DNA of 64,000 nucleotides from Malaciobacter molluscorum LMG 25693 (GTDB lineage Bacteria; Campylobacterota; Campylobacteria; Campylobacterales; Arcobacteraceae): NCBI RefSeq assembly GCF_003544935.1, contig NZ_CP032098.1, positions 1,178,001 to 1,242,000 of the forward strand, read 5' to 3'. Shown piece by piece: positions 38,091 to 47,136 of this stretch (position 1 is its first letter; each line of letters starts with the position of its first letter). The notes under the pieces were generated by a model. It saw only the letters and a program-made list of their open reading frames with translations, ran no database searches and was not told where the DNA came from. The position numbers and the translations under genes were made by a program.

Positions 38091-39243
38091 TATTCTCTCC
38101 TTTTAAATTAAAATATTTAATAACAATCTCGCCATTTTTAGGTTGTGGAAACCAAATATCATATTTAGATACAATAAATACTCTACTTGCTTCTCTAACT
38201 GTAATTATTGGTTTTATTTTTATTTGTTCATCTGTGATTTTTTTTAGTATGTATGATAAATCTTGTCTTGAGTTATCTAAAATAATTTGTGTATTATTTG
38301 AGTTGTCTTTTGAACTATCATCACTAGTGGCTTTACTAACTGCAAGTAGTAATGAGTTTGATATTGTTGATAAAGTTAGAGGTAAACCATATCTTTTCCA
38401 ATATCTATTATCTAAAACACCTAATACTCCAGAGTTACCTTTTATATCTGCACTTTGTGCATCATCTAATAGAACATGAATTCCTTGAGGAGTGATAAAT
38501 CTATCCCATTTTAATTCAAAACGATTTTCTCCTATTTGTGAATTATTTCTGTAGTTTCCTATTGCTTTAGTGCCTTTAGGAAGTAATTTAACTGTTCCCA
38601 TACTTGCATATATATCATCTTCAACTATACCAACAACTTGACCTGATAAAGCACTATTAATTGAAGATGTTAATATAATAGGAATTCTTTTATCTGCAGT
38701 GATTGTTCTATATAATTTAGTTTCATTTGTAACACTATTTCTATTTTTAAGATTAGAAAATTTATTTGCACCGAAGTCTAGTTCTTGTTTCTTTTCTTCA
38801 AAACTATTTTTTTCAATTTTTGCTTTTGGAATATCACTATATAGACTATTTAGCAAGTTCTTTTTTTGTTCTTCTCTTTGTTGTCTTAAAATCTCTTCTT
38901 TTGATTGGAAGATATCTTTACTATATTCTTTCTGTTTGTCTAATATTTCTTTTTTTATAGAAGAAACTTTATCTTTTATTGTTTCTTCTTCTTGTTTGAT
39001 TTTTTGTTTAGGTTTCTCTTTTTCTTCTAATAATAAACCTTTAGAAAGATCAGTTGGTTTTTTCTTTTCTTTATAAATATAATCATTTAAAGGGAAGTTT
39101 GTGTTAACTAAAAACTTATCAAATTCTGGTGATTTTTCTTCATCAGCTGCAGTTGCAATAAAACCATATATTATTAGTCCTATAGCAATAGTTGCTAATA
39201 TTGAAAACATAATGATGAATTCTTTTAATTTATTTTTTTTCAT
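38080..39243 (-). CDS. virB10: VirB10/TrbI-type T4SS channel protein
   Basis: A 387-residue protein spanning both membranes. A short cytoplasmic start is followed by one membrane helix (FIIMFSILATIAIGLIIYG, residues 8-27), a long charged Lys/Glu/Gln stretch, and the conserved C-terminal domain: GQVVGIVEDDIYASMGTVKLLPKGT, IGENRFELKWDRFITPQG, then KGNSGVLGVLDNRYWKRYG, as in TrbI/VirB10. It senses ATP energy from the inner membrane and gates the outer pore. It overlaps virB9 by 14 bases and the cysteine-rich gene by 11 bases. Confidence 0.92.
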   Translation of the reverse strand: MKKNKLKEFIIMFSILATIAIGLIIYGFIATAADEEKSPEFDKFLVNTNFPLNDYIYKEKKKPTDLSKGLLLEEKEKPKQKIKQEEETIKDKVSSIKKEILDKQKEYSKDIFQSKEEILRQQREEQKKNLLNSLYSDIPKAKIEKNSFEEKKQELDFGANKFSNLKNRNSVTNETKLYRTITADKRIPIILTSSINSALSGQVVGIVEDDIYASMGTVKLLPKGTKAIGNYRNNSQIGENRFELKWDRFITPQGIHVLLDDAQSADIKGNSGVLGVLDNRYWKRYGLPLTLSTISNSLLLAVSKATSDDSSKDNSNNTQIILDNSRQDLSYILKKITDEQIKIKPIITVREASRVFIVSKYDIWFPQPKNGEIVIKYFNLKGENNEN

Positions 39244-40162
39244 GATTAATATCTTTCAATCTTCTAACACATACATGTTTGTTTTCGATTCTTAAAGTAA
39301 ATTTATTAGCAATTGTTTCAGCAACTAAATAATCCCCTACAATTCTAAAATTTATAGGACTATCAAATCCATCAATAACTTTAAAGATTGCAGGAAAAGA
39401 AGATAAAGAATAATCTTTGTCATATTTAAAATATACAAATTTATTATCTCTAAAAATTTTTTTAGCTTTTAAGTCTTCTGCTCCATCTTGAACAAAATCA
39501 TCAATAACTTGATCTTTATATATTTTAATTCTATTCTTACCTTCTCCTATATAAAAATAGTTTGGATCAGAAATGATTTTTTTAGCTTGATTATCTGCTT
39601 TTTTATTTTTTAGAAATTCTTCTTTTTCAAGATTAACAATTTTTATTTTATTTGTATTTGTTTCTTGATTATGAATAAAAACTACATTATCTGGAATTGA
39701 TTTTGATTTATAGTCAGTTGAGTAAATATAAAAAGAATATATATTACCACTTTGACCTATAATAGTTAAGTTTGTATCTATTCCAATATATTTAGGTTGT
39801 ATCATTACAATATTTGAAAGATCATATTTACCAATTCCTAGTTTTGTAATAATAAAACCTTTATTTCCATAATAAGGCTCACCAGCAATTTTATCATTTG
39901 AAAATACAATCATTGTATTCATCAATGTTCTAGTTTGTATTTTGTATGTTTTATTCTCTTTATAATTAATATTTTTTATAGAAGATAAAGTCTTAGAAGA
40001 TTTATTTAAAAATGCTTTTTGTACATTTTCTAAATCTACAAAAGTATTATCTTCTAATACTGTATTTTGATTAGACTGATTACTATTTGTATTTGAGTCC
40101 TCTAAGAATATAGAATTTGCAAATAAAATAATAGGGAAAATTAATATTATAAATATTTTCAT
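39230..40162 (-). CDS. virB9: VirB9/TrbG-type T4SS outer-ring protein
   Basis: A 310-residue periplasmic protein with a signal peptide (IILIFPIILFANS). The early conserved strand IQPKYIGIDTNLTIIGQSGNIYSFYIYS and the C-terminal domain with KIFRDNKFVYFKYDKDYS and PAIFKVIDGFDSPINFRIVG match VirB9/TrbG/CagX, which joins the VirB7 lipoprotein in the outer membrane core. Two Cys-free segments precede the basic tail ENKHVCVRRLKD. Confidence 0.9.
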   Translation of the reverse strand: MKIFIILIFPIILFANSIFLEDSNTNSNQSNQNTVLEDNTFVDLENVQKAFLNKSSKTLSSIKNINYKENKTYKIQTRTLMNTMIVFSNDKIAGEPYYGNKGFIITKLGIGKYDLSNIVMIQPKYIGIDTNLTIIGQSGNIYSFYIYSTDYKSKSIPDNVVFIHNQETNTNKIKIVNLEKEEFLKNKKADNQAKKIISDPNYFYIGEGKNRIKIYKDQVIDDFVQDGAEDLKAKKIFRDNKFVYFKYDKDYSLSSFPAIFKVIDGFDSPINFRIVGDYLVAETIANKFTLRIENKHVCVRRLKDINHEKK

Positions 40163-40171
40163 ATTTTCTCC

Positions 40172-40798
40172 TTATAGTATTTTGCTTACGTCATATCTAA
40201 TAACTTCAAATGAAGTAAAATTATTAGGTATATCTTTAATTTTTAATTTTTTCTTCGTAAATCTAAATTGAAGAACAACTCTAAAATTACCTTTTGAGAT
40301 TACTTTCTCTTTATTCTTTACTGTTGCAGTGTAATCTACTTGAGCAATGTTAGTTCCTGGAACAATATGTATGTTATGAAGATTTAGTTCTCTTGTAAGA
40401 CTTTCTCTACTGAAGATTGAATTTTTTGCTTTTACTATTGATGTAAAGTTTTTCCAAACATCTCTTGAAGATTGAAGTCTTATCTTTTCATGTCTTTTTT
40501 TATCATCAATATTGTTTTTTGTTTCACGATTTATTACATAACTCATAACAAGACCTAATCTTACTGCTTCATCTTCTGTAATACTACTATCTGCTTTTCT
40601 TACAGATACAAAACTAGTTTGTGCATTCGAAAAATATACTAAATAAGGTACTTTTTCTTTTAGAGGAAATAAAGAAATTGTGCAAATAATTAATATTACA
40701 ATGATAAAAAACTGAATGATATTTCCAACATATAAAACTTTTAAGAAGTTATTTTCTATTCTTAACAGCTTTAATGTACTTGATACTCTTTCAAACAT
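40172..40798 (-). CDS. virB8: VirB8-type T4SS inner-membrane protein
   Basis: A 208-residue bitopic protein: one membrane helix (IIQFFIIVILIICTISLF) near the N-terminus, then the VirB8 periplasmic fold with VPYLVYFSNAQTSFVSVRKAD, VRLGLVMSYVINRE and VDYTATVKNKEK. The frame extends upstream, but I start at the ATG 40796-40798, since it begins the amphipathic MFERVSSTLKLLRIE segment and lies five bases after the VirB7 stop, whereas the longer version would overlap it. Confidence 0.88.
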   Translation of the reverse strand: MFERVSSTLKLLRIENNFLKVLYVGNIIQFFIIVILIICTISLFPLKEKVPYLVYFSNAQTSFVSVRKADSSITEDEAVRLGLVMSYVINRETKNNIDDKKRHEKIRLQSSRDVWKNFTSIVKAKNSIFSRESLTRELNLHNIHIVPGTNIAQVDYTATVKNKEKVISKGNFRVVLQFRFTKKKLKIKDIPNNFTSFEVIRYDVSKIL

Positions 40799-40803
40799 AA
40801 CTA

Positions 40804-40935
40804 TTAACCTATATTTGTTTTTATTTGAAAACAAGCACAAGGACTTTTTTTCAAGTTTTTATATGCTTCATTTTTTTGAACGCAACCACTAAGAATAAAA
40901 CCTACAAACATTGATATAATAAAAATCTTTTTCAT
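40804..40935 (-). CDS. virB7: VirB7-like lipoprotein (43 aa)
   Basis: A short gene found between virB6 and virB8. The product opens MKKIFIISMFVGFILSGCVQ, a lipoprotein signal with lipobox LSGC, and its short mature part carries a CACF pair. Size, position and lipobox match VirB7, the outer-membrane lipoprotein that pairs with VirB9. GGAG lies seven bases before the ATG. It ends five bases before the VirB8 start used here. Confidence 0.8.
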   Translation of the reverse strand: MKKIFIISMFVGFILSGCVQKNEAYKNLKKSPCACFQIKTNIG

Positions 40936-40952
40936 GATTAATTCTCCTTTAT

Positions 40953-41966
40953 TTATTTTAATTTTGTCCATAATTTTTTTACTGCATCTGCTGATTTCTG
41001 AGTAGCTTTATTAAATCCTTTATCAAGTCCTACTCCTAATGCTTTTCCTGCTGACTCTCCTGCAAATTTAGTTAAAGATAATTTTGATACTGTACTTAAT
41101 ACTGATGCACCAGCACTCATAGTTCCTAATCCAGAACTTAAGCTACTTCCTTCATTTGCAGATCCAATTATTTGATTTATAATATTTGGGATTTTGAAAA
41201 TTGCAAGTCCACATAAAGACATTATTATGCATATAGCAATTACTTGATCATATCCACCATCATCAAGACCACTTGATACTCTTTTCATATATTCTGCTAC
41301 TGCAAAACATACAGAACCTAGTAAAATTGTCATTGCTGGATAAAGACTTAGAGATACATATAATCTAAGCCAATTAAAGAAAATATATTCTGTTTTTCTC
41401 CATAATAAAAAGATGATTATAAATGGCACTAGTGCAAGAACTGTTTTTGCAAGAAATAGGCTAAATGCAGAGAATAATAAAATTGCAATAAGTAAGAATG
41501 AACCACATAAATATAATAATGTTGCATAAATATATGCACTTAAATTACTAAATGAAGCTTTTGAGTATATAGTATCATGTACATTTTGAAGAGATGTTAT
41601 TAAGTTTTCTGTAACATTTTCTAAACTTGCATCTGTATTTATCCCTGAAACAAATCTATTTAACATTTGAATTAATGTATTTGCTGGTGCATTAATTATT
41701 TCTAAAAAATAATCATAAAATGAATGTTTAGCAAGTATTGATTTAACTATGGCAAATATGATAATTGTCCATATTAGTTTATATGCTGATTCATCAACTT
41801 TAACTTTTTGAAACATTATTAAATAACCTAAATAACATATTGAAAGGGAGAATGCTAAATTAAAAAAAGTATCATTAAAAATAGCAGTTCCACTATCATA
41901 TAAATTATTTTGGATAGAACCTAGTGCTTTATCTAAAATTCCTATTGTTTCTTTATATATTCCCAT
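40953..41966 (-). CDS. virB6: VirB6/TrbL-type polytopic T4SS protein
   Basis: A 337-residue inner-membrane protein with six or seven hydrophobic helices, including FNLAFSLSICYLGYLIMFQK, IWTIIIFAIVKSILAK and LALVPFIIIFLLWRKTEYIF, the last typical of VirB6/TrbL with a basic break before an aromatic helix. The C-terminal 60 residues are Gly/Ala/Ser/Lys-rich and soluble. VirB6 guides DNA through the inner-membrane part of the channel. Its start overlaps the virB4 end by 14 bases. Confidence 0.88.
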   Translation of the reverse strand: MGIYKETIGILDKALGSIQNNLYDSGTAIFNDTFFNLAFSLSICYLGYLIMFQKVKVDESAYKLIWTIIIFAIVKSILAKHSFYDYFLEIINAPANTLIQMLNRFVSGINTDASLENVTENLITSLQNVHDTIYSKASFSNLSAYIYATLLYLCGSFLLIAILLFSAFSLFLAKTVLALVPFIIIFLLWRKTEYIFFNWLRLYVSLSLYPAMTILLGSVCFAVAEYMKRVSSGLDDGGYDQVIAICIIMSLCGLAIFKIPNIINQIIGSANEGSSLSSGLGTMSAGASVLSTVSKLSLTKFAGESAGKALGVGLDKGFNKATQKSADAVKKLWTKLK

Positions 41967-44280
41967 TTAAAAAATCCTCTCTCCAGTTTTCTGGATTTGA
42001 TGTTTTTATTTTTTTAAGTCTTTTTACTTCACTTGAGTCTGAATTAAAAACATTTAAATAATTACCTAACGAACTAAGATCTATATTTAAAAAGATTGAT
42101 TCTCCAGTAACTCTATTTTTTAATAGAATTTCATGATTATTTTTCAAATCACTTGTTGACAAAAATTCAATTTCTGTTCTTGACAAATCTAAATCTTCTT
42201 CTAGTCTTTTTAATACTTTTGGGGATTTTGTAGGGAAAATAATATAGTGTCCTATATTTTCCAAGTAAGAGTCTTTATTTTCTAAAATATCAAAAAAGTC
42301 CAGATTTTGTACGGCTTCTGTTATGACTCCACCCGTCTTTCTTACTTCAAGTTTTTGTTCTAAGATAATTTCTGCAGAATCTTTATTTGTAATATAGTCT
42401 TTTAATTCATCCCAAAATACAAAGAAGTCCTTATCAAGTTCTAGTGATAAATTTTGCAATTTATGTGAGCTATAAAGAGATACTAAAAAGGCAAGTTTTT
42501 TATCTTTTAGAATAGTATCCATCCCTAAGATAGTAATTTTTTTCTCAAAGTTTAAACTACATTTTTCATTGTCAAATATACCACCAAGAAAAGGTTTAAA
42601 TTTCTCTTCTAACCCTTCAAATTTTTCAAGGTTATTAACAAAATCTTCTAATTTAACATTTAGATTATTCTTATGTCTATATGTTGCTCTAATTGCATTT
42701 TCAATTGCTAGTATCAATTCACTATCTTGACTATCAATTTCAGCCATTTTTTTTAAAAAAGATTTTAGGAAATTTATATTTTCTTCTGTTTCTGGCAATG
42801 AAAATGGATTAAGTGTAAACTCTTCATTTAATTCTTGATATGAACCATCAAAGAAGTTACAAAAGTTATACATACCATGTCTTTTATCAAAAGCTAAAAT
42901 ATTGATATCAAATTTAAGTAAGCAGACCATTAAAAAACTCATAAGTGTAGTTTTTCCTGATTCTGTTGGAGCAATTACAAGAGTATGTCCTAAACCTTTT
43001 TTTCTTGTATTAACATGAAAGTTAAATCTAAATAGTTGATTATTTAGTGTTTTAAAATATGCTATAAAGTCATCACCGAAAGAATTTTTAGTTCTTCCCT
43101 TTATATCTTGTTCAAAACTATTTAAAACAGAAATAGCAGTTGAAGATTGAAGTCTTTTTCTTGTATTTAGATTTGATCTTCCTGGAAAGAAAGAGAAGTA
43201 CAATGTTTTTAGATTAACAAATTTATTTTCAACTACTGTTTTTATTCCATATTTTGAAAATAAAACTTCTATATGCTTTGTAAGTTCTTTTAACTCTTTT
43301 AAATCCGTTGTTGTTATTAAAATAGATAAACTATAATAAAGTAGATTTTCTCTATCTGTTTTTATTAGTTCTCTTAATACCTCAAGTTCTTCTCTAACAA
43401 TATCAGATGAAGTATTAATAAATTTTCTCATCTTTGTAAGAGCTGCATCTTTAGAAATAGAAGTAATGTTTTCACAAACAAGAATTTTTGAGTTTAGAGA
43501 AAGTAACTCTTTTGTAAGATTCGAATCTATTTCATTAGTATCATATGCTTTAACACTAAGAAATTTAGAATATCTTTTTTCATCATCTTGATGAATTATA
43601 TAGTCTTTTTCAAATTTTAAATTTGTATTAATATAACTATCTTGAAGCAGACCAAGTTTTGTATTAACTTCTGTTTTTTTCATATTACAATATGAGGCAT
43701 AAAAGTTAAGTGTTTCAGAAGAAGACAATCTTTTAATTTGGTAATCGTTCAATTGATTTATTATATTAGTAGCAATTTTATTTAATCTTTCATTCAATGC
43801 TAGATAAAAGTTTTTTTCATTATCTGAAGAAGTTATTTTATCTTTTTGTAAATCAAAGAAGTTTTTCAAATTCTTTTTACTTGTACATATTGCTATATAA
43901 AATTTATTCTCATAGATTGTAGAAGATAGTTTATTATTATAAAGTTTAATAAGATTATCTGCATAATCATTATTAGTGTTTAAATTTATAGAGTTATCAA
44001 TCTCTTTTTTATCTCTATTTTGGAATATAGAAATATTAAATAAAGAATTACTTGAGTTAATAAATATATTTCTTAACTCAAGTAATTCAACCAGTTTTTC
44101 ATCATTTAGTGAATTATAACTTATCCCTGATATTTCAAACATAGTAACAAAGTTTTCGTCTTTTGTTACTAGATTATATTCATCAAACTTTCCTAAGATA
44201 TTATTATCTTCTGAAATTGAATATAAAGGCTTTGAAAAACCAAGTAATAATTTATTTAATAAATTAGGCAAAATACTCAT
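41953..44280 (-). CDS. virB4: VirB4-type T4SS ATPase
   Basis: The largest and most conserved T4SS ATPase, 775 residues. The N-terminal half has the CagE/VirB4 domain (EYNLVTKDENFVTMFEISGIS and later YFSFFPGRSNLNTRKRL). The ATPase core has Walker A IAPTESGKTTLMSFL near residue 440, with AFDKRHGMYNFC after it, and the later FFVFWDELKDY (Walker B) and GGVITEAVQNLDF motifs. It drives pilus assembly and substrate transfer. It overlaps virB3 by 17 bases. Confidence 0.95.
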   Translation of the reverse strand: MSILPNLLNKLLLGFSKPLYSISEDNNILGKFDEYNLVTKDENFVTMFEISGISYNSLNDEKLVELLELRNIFINSSNSLFNISIFQNRDKKEIDNSINLNTNNDYADNLIKLYNNKLSSTIYENKFYIAICTSKKNLKNFFDLQKDKITSSDNEKNFYLALNERLNKIATNIINQLNDYQIKRLSSSETLNFYASYCNMKKTEVNTKLGLLQDSYINTNLKFEKDYIIHQDDEKRYSKFLSVKAYDTNEIDSNLTKELLSLNSKILVCENITSISKDAALTKMRKFINTSSDIVREELEVLRELIKTDRENLLYYSLSILITTTDLKELKELTKHIEVLFSKYGIKTVVENKFVNLKTLYFSFFPGRSNLNTRKRLQSSTAISVLNSFEQDIKGRTKNSFGDDFIAYFKTLNNQLFRFNFHVNTRKKGLGHTLVIAPTESGKTTLMSFLMVCLLKFDINILAFDKRHGMYNFCNFFDGSYQELNEEFTLNPFSLPETEENINFLKSFLKKMAEIDSQDSELILAIENAIRATYRHKNNLNVKLEDFVNNLEKFEGLEEKFKPFLGGIFDNEKCSLNFEKKITILGMDTILKDKKLAFLVSLYSSHKLQNLSLELDKDFFVFWDELKDYITNKDSAEIILEQKLEVRKTGGVITEAVQNLDFFDILENKDSYLENIGHYIIFPTKSPKVLKRLEEDLDLSRTEIEFLSTSDLKNNHEILLKNRVTGESIFLNIDLSSLGNYLNVFNSDSSEVKRLKKIKTSNPENWREDFLNGNI

Positions 44281-44506
44281 TTTTAACCTTTATTTGGATT
44301 TTTGTTAGTAATATTTCAATAAAATCATCATCAAAATATTCTGCTATATAAAAAAGAATTAGAAAGAAAGCAAATAATAAAACACTAGCAAAAGCTAAAT
44401 AGGGGAAAAAACTCATTGAGCCAAACATTGCTAAGTTCCATGAAGTTTTAGTCAATCCTCTAACTTTTTCTTTTTTTGTAATCTCTCTTATATTTTTATA
44501 TTTCAT
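44264..44506 (-). CDS. virB3: VirB3-like T4SS protein
   Basis: An 80-residue protein with the VirB3 layout: a short charged N-terminus containing VRGLTKTSWNLAMFGSMSFF, then hydrophobic segments (YLAFASVLLFAFFLILFYIAEYF). The position between virB2 and virB4 supports the call. VirB3 works with VirB4 in pilus biogenesis. Confidence 0.8.
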   Translation of the reverse strand: MKYKNIREITKKEKVRGLTKTSWNLAMFGSMSFFPYLAFASVLLFAFFLILFYIAEYFDDDFIEILLTKIQIKVKNEYFA

Positions 44507-44510
44507 CTTT

Positions 44511-44783
44511 TTATCCCCAGATAAAATCAGCTATCCATTTAGCACCATAAACTACTGAAATACCTATTATTAATCCCCAGGCATAACCTTTCCCTTTTTC
44601 AAATTGTCCTGATCCAACATAAAAACCACAAATAGCTATAAGAATACCTGCAATCACTTTTGTAACATCACCATCTAATAGCTCTTGAACTTTTTTTAAT
44701 GGTGCTACAAATGGATTATCACTTGCAAAAAGTGAACTTGATATAAGTACTAAATAGAATCCAATTTTTAAAATATTTTTCAT
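44511..44783 (-). CDS. virB2: VirB2-type pilin
   Basis: A 90-residue pilin precursor. The signal peptide ends near SSSLFASD, and the mature part has the VirB2/TrbC arrangement: helix VAPLKKVQELLDGDVTKVIAGILIAICGF, a short Gly-rich polar turn (GSGQFEKGKGY), then helix AWGLIIGISVVYGAKWIADF. It forms the conjugative pilus. AGGAG lies upstream of the ATG. Confidence 0.88.
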   Translation of the reverse strand: MKNILKIGFYLVLISSSLFASDNPFVAPLKKVQELLDGDVTKVIAGILIAICGFYVGSGQFEKGKGYAWGLIIGISVVYGAKWIADFIWG

Positions 44784-44821
44784 TTGTTCTCCTAAAATTT
44801 GTTTGTTTATTAATTTTTATT

Positions 44822-44920
44822 TCACAATAAAATCAGACTAAAAAAATTGTTCATATAGAATATGCATAATCCTAAAGTCATAATTACTATTGTCATTAAT
44901 GTTTTATCTCGTATATTCAT
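44822..44920 (-). CDS. 32-aa single-helix membrane peptide
   Basis: A short frame with a strong ribosome site, GGAG four bases before the ATG. The site overlaps the stop codon of the initiator-like gene, so the two are coupled. The peptide is one hydrophobic helix with a basic start (MNIRDKTLMTIVIMTLGLCI) and ends at a TGA. It lies just before virB2. No family is assignable from such a short sequence. Confidence 0.5.
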   Translation of the reverse strand: MNIRDKTLMTIVIMTLGLCIFYMNNFFSLILL

Positions 44921-44921
44921 T

Positions 44922-45989
44922 TCACTCCTTTTTCTTTTTATATTTATCTATAAGTTTTATTTCATTTTTTGAATAGTTTTCTAGTAATTCTCTAGTTCTT
45001 TGTGTATATGTAATAGGGTTATTTAATTGATAAGATATTTCTGAATTCTTAATAGCTACTTCTTTTATAAATTTGTTATCTTTTGTTTTATATCTAGCAA
45101 TAAAGACATTATCTTCCAGTCTTATTTTTTTAAAGTAATATATTTTATTTGAAAATGGTAAGTCATTTTTATCATTAAGATAGTATTCTGATAAGATTTT
45201 TAATATATTTTCATACTCTTCTTTTTCTAAAGCTTTATATAATTTATTTGCATTTTTAAATTCATTATTTTTAATACTTTTTATAATTGAATTTCTATAT
45301 GCATCTTTATTTTTTATTTCATCATTATTTATTTTATTTTGTATATCTTTACTATTCATATAAAAATCTGCAACTTTAGTAACATCATCAAGTGGTATTT
45401 CTGGTTCTCCAATATCTTTCAATCTTCGTGATAAGTCGATTAATCGTTTTGACATATTTTCTTTTGAAATATCACCTTTTTTATAAAGGTTTTGGATTGT
45501 TTCTAGTTCTTTTTCAATTTGTGCTTTTTCCTCAAGATTATCCTCATGTTCAATATCATTAAAGTATTCATCATAATCTTTTAAGAACTGTTCTTTTTTC
45601 CATTCAAGATCAAGAGTCATATAAACTATAGTTTTTCCTTTGAAACCACTATATTCTCTTTTTAAAACACCTTTATTCTCTAAAGCTCTTTTTATATTCT
45701 TAACTTGTTGAATTGCATTCTTTGTTCTTTTTTTATCGAACTCTTCTTTTTCTTTTTTTGTTAGTTGAAGATAAATTTTATGAGTTTTTGTATTCTCTTT
45801 TAATAAACCAAATCCACAATAAAATGCTATTGTTCTATTAGAAGGGAATGAATTTTCTTGTCTATTTCTTATATCTGCATGAGCTAAAATTGCACTAACA
45901 ACTTTTAGTTCACCTTCATTTAGATATCTAAAAAACCAAGGTTCAATTTGTATAGGTCTAGTTTTAGGTTTATTTATTTTTAGTTTCAT
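44922..45989 (-). CDS. Replication-initiator-like HTH protein
   Basis: A 355-residue cytoplasmic protein. The first 130 residues look like a winged-helix initiator or HTH_36-type DNA-binding domain: RYLNEGELKVVSAILAHAD, FPSNRTIAFYCGFGLLKEN, then NIKRALENKGVLKREYSGFKG, as seen in plasmid initiators and in replisome organiser proteins. The rest is Lys/Asn/Glu-rich helix, including a repeat-like KDIQNKINNDEIKNKDAYR. It is the third gene of the leftward operon. An initiator role is inferred from the N-terminus and from the presence of partition genes. Confidence 0.55.
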   Translation of the reverse strand: MKLKINKPKTRPIQIEPWFFRYLNEGELKVVSAILAHADIRNRQENSFPSNRTIAFYCGFGLLKENTKTHKIYLQLTKKEKEEFDKKRTKNAIQQVKNIKRALENKGVLKREYSGFKGKTIVYMTLDLEWKKEQFLKDYDEYFNDIEHEDNLEEKAQIEKELETIQNLYKKGDISKENMSKRLIDLSRRLKDIGEPEIPLDDVTKVADFYMNSKDIQNKINNDEIKNKDAYRNSIIKSIKNNEFKNANKLYKALEKEEYENILKILSEYYLNDKNDLPFSNKIYYFKKIRLEDNVFIARYKTKDNKFIKEVAIKNSEISYQLNNPITYTQRTRELLENYSKNEIKLIDKYKKKKE

Positions 45990-45990
45990 A

Positions 45991-46407
45991 TTAATGTATT
46001 GTTCTTACTCTATTTTTATCTATTTCATTTTTAAATTCATATGGATCATATAAAATGATTTTTCTACCACTTCCATTTGAACCAGAAAGTTGTATAAATG
46101 GAATTTCTCTTGCTCTTCTTCTTTCATCAATTTGTCTTTCACTAAGACCTGTAAGTTTAGAAAGAGTTTGTTTATTACAAGTTATAGGTTTCATTCTGTC
46201 TGCAATAAGAAAAAACTCTAAAATGATATTTTGTATATTTTCATTTTCATTTGTTTTTTTTAGTTTTTCTATAAATTCTTTTAGTAGGGTACTTGTGCTA
46301 TATCTAATAGTTATTTCATTTATTAATTTTGTATCTATATTTAAGTCATTAAGCATAGTTTCTAAGCTAAAAATTCCTTCAATAGAATATTTTTCATATA
46401 AAGTCAT
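45991..46407 (-). CDS. HTH DNA-binding protein of the transfer operon
   Basis: A 138-residue protein whose C-terminal half has a helix-turn-helix of the MerR/excisionase type: CNKQTLSKLTGLSERQIDERR followed by REIPFIQLSGSNGSGRKIILYDP, the winged part that often closes such domains. The N-terminal half is helical. It begins inside the previous gene's stop (ATGA) and is followed after one base by the initiator-like gene. It may regulate transfer or excision. Confidence 0.65.
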   Translation of the reverse strand: MTLYEKYSIEGIFSLETMLNDLNIDTKLINEITIRYSTSTLLKEFIEKLKKTNENENIQNIILEFFLIADRMKPITCNKQTLSKLTGLSERQIDERRRAREIPFIQLSGSNGSGRKIILYDPYEFKNEIDKNRVRTIH

Positions 46408-46580
46408 TTCTTTTTCCCTATATTTTTTATAAATTCTTGAACTTCTTTTAAGTCATATCTGTAAGTTCTACCTATCTTTCTACATGGCATATTCTGCTTT
46501 TTTCTAAGTTGATCAACATCATATGCAGAGATATTTAGTCTAACTGCTAATTCTTCTTTTGTAAGTAAGTTCTCATTCAT
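46404..46580 (-). CDS. Excisionase-like HTH protein (58 aa)
   Basis: A short first gene of the leftward operon. The product begins NENLLTKEELAVRLNISAY and ends RKIGRTYRYDLKEVQEFIKN, the classic excisionase/AlpA-type HTH_17 layout, in which a recognition helix is followed by a beta-wing. Its stop overlaps the next start in ATGA. Proteins of this kind direct excision by bending att DNA or activate transfer promoters. Confidence 0.75.
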   Translation of the reverse strand: MNENLLTKEELAVRLNISAYDVDQLRKKQNMPCRKIGRTYRYDLKEVQEFIKNIGKKK

Positions 46581-46764
46581 TTTTTTCCTTTGATAAAAGT
46601 TTTGTTCTACTACAATTTATGCCTATAACTTTAAAATTAAAATTGGACTATTAATCGTAATTTCGGTATATTTAAAGGTTATAATGTATATAAATGTATA
46701 TTTATTAACTATTTGAATAATTTTAGTAAAAATATTAATAAATGTCAATAGGAATATTAATAAT
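46581..46764. promoter_or_regulatory. Divergent regulatory region of transfer operon and repressor
   Basis: This 184-bp spacer separates the leftward transfer operon from the rightward XRE repressor gene. A rightward promoter is plausible as TTGGAC (46643-46648) and TATATT (46667-46672), spaced 18 bp. AATATTAATA occurs at 46731-46740 and again at 46753-46762, 22 bp apart, with the second copy touching the repressor start; they are candidate operators. A second TATAAT is at 46680-46685. Confidence 0.55.
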
Positions 46765-47136
46765 ATGAATATAAATAGTAATTTTCTTAATATAAGAAAA
46801 AAATTGGGTTTTAATCAAACAGATTTTGCAGAAAAGCTTGAAACATCACAAAACTTAATTTCTAAATATGAAAAAGGTCAAGTAGAACTGCCATTAAAAA
46901 TTATTAATAATTTGCATAAAGTATTCAATATAAATATAAATTGGTTATTGACTGGCTATGGAGAAATGTTTGAAAATCAAAACAATTTATCTGTAGAAAA
47001 AAAAGATATTGATTTGGTTTCAAGTATCTTAGAAGAACTAAATAAACTTACAGACTTACAAAAAGAATATTATTACCACAAAATTAAATCAGATGCTCTT
47101 GAAAATGAGATAAAAGAAAATTTAAAGGAAAAATAA
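46765..47136 (+). CDS. XRE-family transcriptional repressor
   Basis: A 123-residue phage-repressor-like regulator. Residues 8-60 form the Cro/CI HTH: LNIRKKLGFNQTDFAEKLE, SQNLISKYEKGQVELP, IINNLHKVFNININWLLTG. The C-terminal 50 residues are helical and end KIKSDALENEIKENLKEK, a tail copied at the end of the 227-aa gene downstream. It likely represses the divergent transfer operon and itself. The stop overlaps the next start (AATAATG), so the genes are coupled. Confidence 0.88.
   Translation: MNINSNFLNIRKKLGFNQTDFAEKLETSQNLISKYEKGQVELPLKIINNLHKVFNININWLLTGYGEMFENQNNLSVEKKDIDLVSSILEELNKLTDLQKEYYYHKIKSDALENEIKENLKEK

Noticed and set aside
40799-40840. Longer VirB8 start
   Set aside because: It would overlap most of the VirB7 C-terminus and adds a non-family prefix; the ATG at 40796-40798 gives the expected amphipathic start.
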